Shown here: positions 6,136 to 9,123 of the stretch, piece by piece | How positions within the stretch are numbered: the first letter of the stretch is position 1 | Layout: every line of letters begins with the position of its first letter | NCBI GenBank assembly: GCA_023621895.1 | Contig: JAMOAF010000891.1 | Location: 1 to 9,123 of the forward strand | Length of the DNA: 9,123 nt | From: Planctomycetota bacterium | Lineage (GTDB): Bacteria; Planctomycetota; Planctomycetia; Pirellulales; Thermoguttaceae | Direction: 5' to 3' | The notes under the pieces: generated by a model | The model's database searches: none | The model's input: the letters and a program-made list of their open reading frames with translations, nothing else | What the model was told of the DNA's origin: nothing | Position numbers and translations under genes: made by a program

Positions 6136-6939
6136 ATGCGACCGAGCCGTATCAAGGCGAAACTCGAGCGGGGTGAACCGGTGCTGGTGACCACGCTGCA
6201 CCTGGTGGACCCATCGATTTTCGAGCTGGCCAGCCTGATGGGTTTTGACGGCATCTGGATGGACATGGAGCACCATGCCTACAGCCTTGAAACGGCGGCG
6301 GGGTTGATGCGCGCCGCGCGGGTCGGCAGCGCGGACATCATCGCCCGGCCCGCCAAGGGCGAGTTCATGCGAATGCAGCGGATGCTTGAAGCCGGCGCGC
6401 AGGGGATCATGTATCCGCGCTGCGACGACGCCCGGGAGGCCGCGGAGGCCGCCGGCTGGGCCAGGTTCGCGCCGCTGGGCCGCCGGGGGTGCGACGGCGG
6501 CAATCCGGATATGCCCTACCTGACGATGCCGATCGACCAGTACGTCGCCGAGGCCAATCGGCAGACGTTCCTGATCGTGCAAATCGAATCGCCCGAGGCG
6601 CTGGAGCGGGTCGACGAGATCGCGGCCGTCGACGGGGTGGACATCCTGTTGCTCGGTCCGGGCGACTATTCGATCCTCAGCGGGGCTCCCGGCCGCATGG
6701 ACGACCAGCGAACCTTGGATGCTAAGCGAAAGGTCGCCGAGGCGGCCCGGCGGGCCGGCAAGAATTGGGGATGTCCGGCCGGATCGGTCAAGCAGGCGCG
6801 GGAGCTGCTGGACCTGGGCGCCCGGCTCGTTTGTTACCAGGCCGATATCGTGATGATCAAGAGCGGGCTGGAGCAAGTCCAGCGCGAGATGGGGCCCTTG
6901 GGCTTCACCTTCGAGAACCGCTTCGGCCTGGTGAAATAA
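6136..6939 (+). CDS. HpcH/HpaI-type class II aldolase (2-oxo acid aldolase/citrate lyase family)
   Basis: 267 residues, the usual length for 4-hydroxy-2-oxoheptanedioate / 2-keto-3-deoxy-sugar-acid aldolases. These metal-dependent cytoplasmic TIM-barrel enzymes cleave 4-hydroxy-2-oxo acids to pyruvate (or a related oxo acid) plus an aldehyde. The catalytic set is present and nearly in register with E. coli HpaI: His46 in D-M-E-H-H (43-47), Arg71 in A-R-P (70-72), metal ligand Glu151 in V-Q-I-E-S (148-152) and Asp177 in G-P-G-D-Y-S (174-179). The start is the ATG at 6136, preceded by a G-rich Shine-Dalgarno (6123-6128) with a 7-nt gap. An in-frame ATG at 6037 would add 33 mostly basic residues and run through the leader hairpin. 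It has its own promoter candidate and a terminator-like hairpin after the stop. The substrate is not defined; a deoxy-sugar acid such as 2-keto-3-deoxy-rhamnonate is one possibility. Confidence 0.88.
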   Translation: MRPSRIKAKLERGEPVLVTTLHLVDPSIFELASLMGFDGIWMDMEHHAYSLETAAGLMRAARVGSADIIARPAKGEFMRMQRMLEAGAQGIMYPRCDDAREAAEAAGWARFAPLGRRGCDGGNPDMPYLTMPIDQYVAEANRQTFLIVQIESPEALERVDEIAAVDGVDILLLGPGDYSILSGAPGRMDDQRTLDAKRKVAEAARRAGKNWGCPAGSVKQARELLDLGARLVCYQADIVMIKSGLEQVQREMGPLGFTFENRFGLVK

Positions 6940-6940
6940 G

Positions 6941-6980
6941 GCGCGCCGGCGCCAGGCGATAGCCAATCGGCGCGCGTTTT
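6941..6980 (+). terminator. Terminator-like hairpin after the aldolase gene
   Basis: GCGCGCCG (6941-6948) pairs with CGGCGCGC (6968-6975) around a 19-nt loop that holds a nested GGC-GATA-GCC hairpin (6955-6964). A G and four Ts (6977-6980) follow. The stem begins one base after the TAA. The loop is long and the T-tract short, so termination may be partial. Confidence 0.45.
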
Positions 6981-7013
6981 GCTCCGCGCCCGGGGCTGCC
7001 GCGGCGGCGAGGA

Positions 7014-7042
7014 TTGTCGACCACGCTCGCCGCAGTTTCAAT
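7014..7042 (+). promoter_or_regulatory. Weak promoter-like boxes before the second oxidoreductase
   Basis: TTGTCG (7014-7019; 4 of 6), a 17-nt spacer and TTCAAT (7037-7042; 4 of 6), 38 bp before the ATG at 7081. It is listed because a terminator-like hairpin lies just upstream, which would call for a new promoter. The match is only marginal. Confidence 0.25.
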
Positions 7043-7080
7043 CCATTTGCCTTTGACGCGCGAGAACAGGTGGCCAGGCG

Positions 7081-8079
7081 ATGCCGGAAGCAAAACGTAT
7101 CTTGATCGTCGGGACCGGATCGATCGGCGAGCGGCACTTGCGGTGCTTCCAGGCCACGGGCCGAGCGGAGCTGTCGATTTGCGAGCTGGACAGGCCGTTG
7201 CGGGAAAGGATCGCCCGGCAGTACGGCGTTGCAGCAGCGTACGCCGATCTGCCGGCGGCGCTTGCCGCTCCGCACGACGCGGCGGTGGTTGCCACGCCGG
7301 CCCATCTGCACCTGCCGATGTCCGCCAGCCTGGCCGAGGCCGGCATGCACCTGCTGATCGAGAAGCCGCTGGCCACCAGCCTTGACGGATTGGACCGTCT
7401 CCAGTCGATCCTGGCCCGGCGAGGCGGGCGGGCGGCGGTGGCCTACGTCCTGCGGCATCATCCGGCGCTCGGTGCAATCCGCGGGGCCGTCGGCGAGGGC
7501 CGTTTTGGGCGGCCGGTCGAACTGATCGTCGTCTCCGGCCAGCATTTTCCCACCTACCGGCCCGCTTACCGGGAAATCTACTACGCGGACCGGGCCACCG
7601 GCGGCGGCGCCGTGCAGGACGCGCTGACCCACCTGCTCAATGCCGGCGGGTGGCTGGTCGGGCCCGCCGATCGCGTCGTGGCCGACGCCGCGCACCAGGT
7701 GCTCGAAGGCGTGGACGTGGAAGACACCGTCCACGTGGTCGCCCGGCACGGCGACGTGCTCGCCTCCTACAGCCTGAACCAGCACCAGGCCCCCAATGAA
7801 ACGACGATTACGGTCGTCTGCGAGCGGGGCACCTGCCGCGTTGAGTTGCACCGGCACCGCTGGGCGTGGATGACCCGGCCCGACGGGCCGTGGGAGGAAG
7901 AGTGTTTTGCCGGGCTCCAGCGCGACGATTTGTTCATCGCGCAGGCCCAAGCATTTCTGGACCTGGTGGAGGGGAAGGTCCAGCCGGCCTGTACGTTGCA
8001 GGAGGCCGCCGATACGCTCCGGACGAGCCTCGCCATATTGGCATCGATCAACGAAGGAACGTGGGTGAAGGTCGAATAA
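7081..8079 (+). CDS. Gfo/Idh/MocA family oxidoreductase (canonical)
   Basis: 332 residues. The Rossmann glycine motif G-T-G-S-I-G (11-16) and the E-K-P lysine motif (94-96) are intact, in contrast to the other family member at 608-1723. D180-A-L-T-H184 matches the catalytic D-x-x-x-H of NAD(P)-dependent sugar dehydrogenases. Segments Y-R-P (159-161) and G-G-G-A-V (175-179) resemble members found in sugar-modification clusters, including nonulosonate (PtmF-like) ones; that resemblance is from memory and weak. The start is the ATG at 7081, with AGGTGG (7068-7073) 7 nt upstream. It is likely cytoplasmic and oxidises or reduces a sugar, sugar acid or nucleotide sugar. The TAA at 8077-8079 is immediately followed by the heptamer array, beyond which lies the SDR gene, so the two are probably co-transcribed. 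Confidence 0.9.
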   Translation: MPEAKRILIVGTGSIGERHLRCFQATGRAELSICELDRPLRERIARQYGVAAAYADLPAALAAPHDAAVVATPAHLHLPMSASLAEAGMHLLIEKPLATSLDGLDRLQSILARRGGRAAVAYVLRHHPALGAIRGAVGEGRFGRPVELIVVSGQHFPTYRPAYREIYYADRATGGGAVQDALTHLLNAGGWLVGPADRVVADAAHQVLEGVDVEDTVHVVARHGDVLASYSLNQHQAPNETTITVVCERGTCRVELHRHRWAWMTRPDGPWEEECFAGLQRDDLFIAQAQAFLDLVEGKVQPACTLQEAADTLRTSLAILASINEGTWVKVE

Positions 8080-8233
8080 CCATCCACCCACCAACCACCA
8101 CCCACCACCCACCAACCACCACCCACCACCCACCACCCACCACCCACCACCCACCACCCACCAACCACCACCCACCACCCACCACCCACCAACCACCAAC
8201 CACCAACCACCAACCACCAACCACCAACCACCA
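8080..8233. repeat. Perfectly phased heptanucleotide tandem array, 22 units, filling the whole intergenic gap
   Basis: The 154 bp divide exactly into 22 heptamers with no insertion or deletion. Unit 1 is CCATCCA; all others are CCCACCA (12 copies, type C) or ACCACCA (9 copies, type A). The order after unit 1 is C A C C A C C C C C C A C C C A A A A A A. The array starts at the base after one stop codon and ends at the base before the next ATG. There is no G on the plus strand from 8075 to 8235. The minus strand has GGG tracts at 7-nt period where type C units are consecutive. No frame contains a stop codon on either strand, so spurious reading frames run through it. Replication slippage is the likely origin; copy number probably varies between strains. 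Confidence 0.97.
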
Positions 8234-9040
8234 ATGACGAATCACCAATCGAGCGAGCCGACCGTCGGCGATCTGCTGAGTCTAAGGGGCAAGCGGGCGC
8301 TGGTCACGGGGGCGAGCGGTTATCTCGGCGGCGCCATGGCCAGGGCGCTGGCCGAAGCCGGCGCGGCCGTGGCCGTCAGCAGCCGCGACCCGAAGCGTGC
8401 CGAGGCCGTCGCGGCGACTCTGCCCTGCTGCGACGCCGCCCACCAGGCGATCCAGCTCGATCACATGGACGAGGCCTCGATCGACGCCGGGTTCGCGCTA
8501 GCCGCGGAGCGGATGGGCGGCCTCGACGTCTTGGTCAATAACGGCCACGAGGCGCTGGCCGCCGACTGGACCGAAGTCACCGCCGAGCAGTTCACGCGGC
8601 AGTTGGCCAATGCCACCGGCTATTTCCTTCTCGCCCGGCGGATGCGCGAACACGCGGTGGCGCGCGGCGCCGGGGCGAGCGTGATCATGCTGGGATCGAT
8701 GTACGGGCTGGTTGGCTCGTACCCGGATGCTTACCGCGGCGTCTGCCCGGCGAGCCCCGTGGCCTATCACGCGCTCAAAGGGGGCGTCGTCCACTTGACC
8801 CGGCACCTGGCGGTCTACTGGGCGGGCGACCGTGTCCGCGTCAACTGCCTCAGCCCGGGGCCGTTTCCCTCGCCCAAAGCCCCGGCCGAGATGGTCCGCC
8901 GGCTGACCGAGCACAGTCCGATGAAGCGGATGGGACTGCCGCACGAGTTGAAAGGCGCCGTCGTCTTCCTGGCCAGCGACGCCAGCAGTTACATGACCGG
9001 CCAGAACCTGGTGATCGATGGCGGTTGGACGGCATGGTAG
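8234..9040 (+). CDS. Short-chain dehydrogenase/reductase (classical SDR)
   Basis: 268 residues, typical for classical SDRs. The cofactor motif is T-G-A-S-G-Y-L-G (25-32), followed by S-S-R-D (49-52), where Arg51 suggests NADP(H). N-N-G (102-104), Asn126, Ser155 (G-S-M-Y-G) and Y178-x-x-x-K182 complete the catalytic tetrad. V-N-C-L-S-P-G-P-F-P and the closing I-D-G-G end are also family-typical. Relatives include gluconate 5-dehydrogenase-like and PtmA-like sugar SDRs; substrate unknown. The ATG at 8234 is the only reasonable start: no ATG, GTG or TTG occurs between it and the conserved fold entry. There is no Shine-Dalgarno, because the preceding 154 nt are the heptamer array. Codons 1-5 (M-T-N-H-Q) partly continue the repeat (ATCACCA at 8241-8247), so the array may have grown into the original 5' end. 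The PLP-enzyme gene follows after 14 bp. Confidence 0.9.
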   Translation: MTNHQSSEPTVGDLLSLRGKRALVTGASGYLGGAMARALAEAGAAVAVSSRDPKRAEAVAATLPCCDAAHQAIQLDHMDEASIDAGFALAAERMGGLDVLVNNGHEALAADWTEVTAEQFTRQLANATGYFLLARRMREHAVARGAGASVIMLGSMYGLVGSYPDAYRGVCPASPVAYHALKGGVVHLTRHLAVYWAGDRVRVNCLSPGPFPSPKAPAEMVRRLTEHSPMKRMGLPHELKGAVVFLASDASSYMTGQNLVIDGGWTAW

Positions 9041-9048
9041 GGAGGTGA
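9041..9048 (+). promoter_or_regulatory. Strong Shine-Dalgarno before the last, partial gene
   Basis: GGAGGTGA lies directly after the SDR stop codon and 6 nt before the ATG at 9055. It contrasts with the SDR gene, which has none, and supports translation of a gene cut by the window end. Confidence 0.75.
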
Positions 9049-9054
9049 AACGTA

Positions 9055-9123
9055 ATGAATTCAGTTCGTGGCCATTCGCCCGCCGGCGATTGGATCGGGG
9101 CGCCGTTGGAAGACCTCGACACG
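9055..9123 (+). CDS. Start of a probable DSD1/D-threonine aldolase-family PLP enzyme, 3' truncated
   Basis: Only 23 codons are in the window. After a short polar lead comes W-I-G (13-15) and then L-E-D-L-D-T (18-23) at the very end. D-L-D-T followed by Pro is the usual N-terminal signature of alanine-racemase-fold D-threonine aldolase / D-serine dehydratase (DSD1) proteins; the Pro and the PLP lysine would lie just beyond base 9123. Such enzymes act on D-3-hydroxy amino acids with PLP and a divalent metal. The excellent Shine-Dalgarno and the 14-bp gap to the SDR gene make it the next gene of the same transcript. That this is a gene start is well supported; the product name rests on six residues and is tentative. 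Confidence 0.5.
   Translation, partial: MNSVRGHSPAGDWIGAPLEDLDT

Noticed and set aside
6121..8220. A 699-codon minus-strand reading frame beginning in the heptamer array
   Set aside because: Its N-terminus is only the repeat read as Trp/Gly/Val, and the rest is antisense to the aldolase and oxidoreductase genes, which carry intact catalytic motifs.
8080..8233. CRISPR array
   Set aside because: The period is 7 bp with no spacers; it is a simple tandem repeat.

Overview
The window is a GC-rich stretch (roughly 60-65% by eye) whose gene mix is typical of Planctomycetota, probably a Pirellulales-like bacterium. It has two different Gfo/Idh/MocA oxidoreductases, a secreted LamG (concanavalin-like) protein, a secreted BNR/sialidase-fold protein, a multi-pass HGSNAT/NagX-type acyltransferase (COG4299 family) and the C-terminal part of a PL10-type pectate lyase. 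The phylum call is inference from gene content, since no rRNA or other taxonomic marker is present.

Layout. Positions 2-607 (+) hold the end of the pectate lyase. It converges, with no spacer between the stop codons, on a minus-strand pair: a secreted LamG protein (1958-3259) followed by a Gfo/Idh/MocA oxidoreductase (608-1723). A 159-bp divergent intergenic region (3260-3418) carries a palindrome and promoter-like boxes. It leads on the plus strand to a secreted sialidase-fold protein (3419-4651) and the HGSNAT-like membrane protein (4801-5931, GTG start). A good sigma70-like promoter and a strong leader hairpin (5970-6059) precede an HpcH/HpaI aldolase (6136-6939), which ends in a terminator-like hairpin. 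Then come a second Gfo/Idh/MocA oxidoreductase (7081-8079), a perfectly phased heptanucleotide array (8080-8233), an SDR dehydrogenase (8234-9040) and, cut by the window end, the first 23 codons of what looks like a DSD1/D-threonine-aldolase-family PLP enzyme (from 9055).

How the genes may work together. The left half looks like an extracytoplasmic carbohydrate-handling locus: pectate lyase, LamG protein, sialidase-fold protein and membrane acyltransferase. The right half looks like cytoplasmic processing of a sugar, sugar acid or hydroxy acid: aldol cleavage to pyruvate or a related 2-oxo acid, two NAD(P)-dependent oxidoreductases and a PLP enzyme. No substrate can be fixed from sequence alone.

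The most unusual element is the heptamer array. Exactly 22 units of 7 bp fill the whole gap between one gene's stop codon and the next gene's start codon. It replaces any Shine-Dalgarno sequence, contains no G on the plus strand, and has guanine tracts on the minus strand that fit a G-quadruplex pattern.
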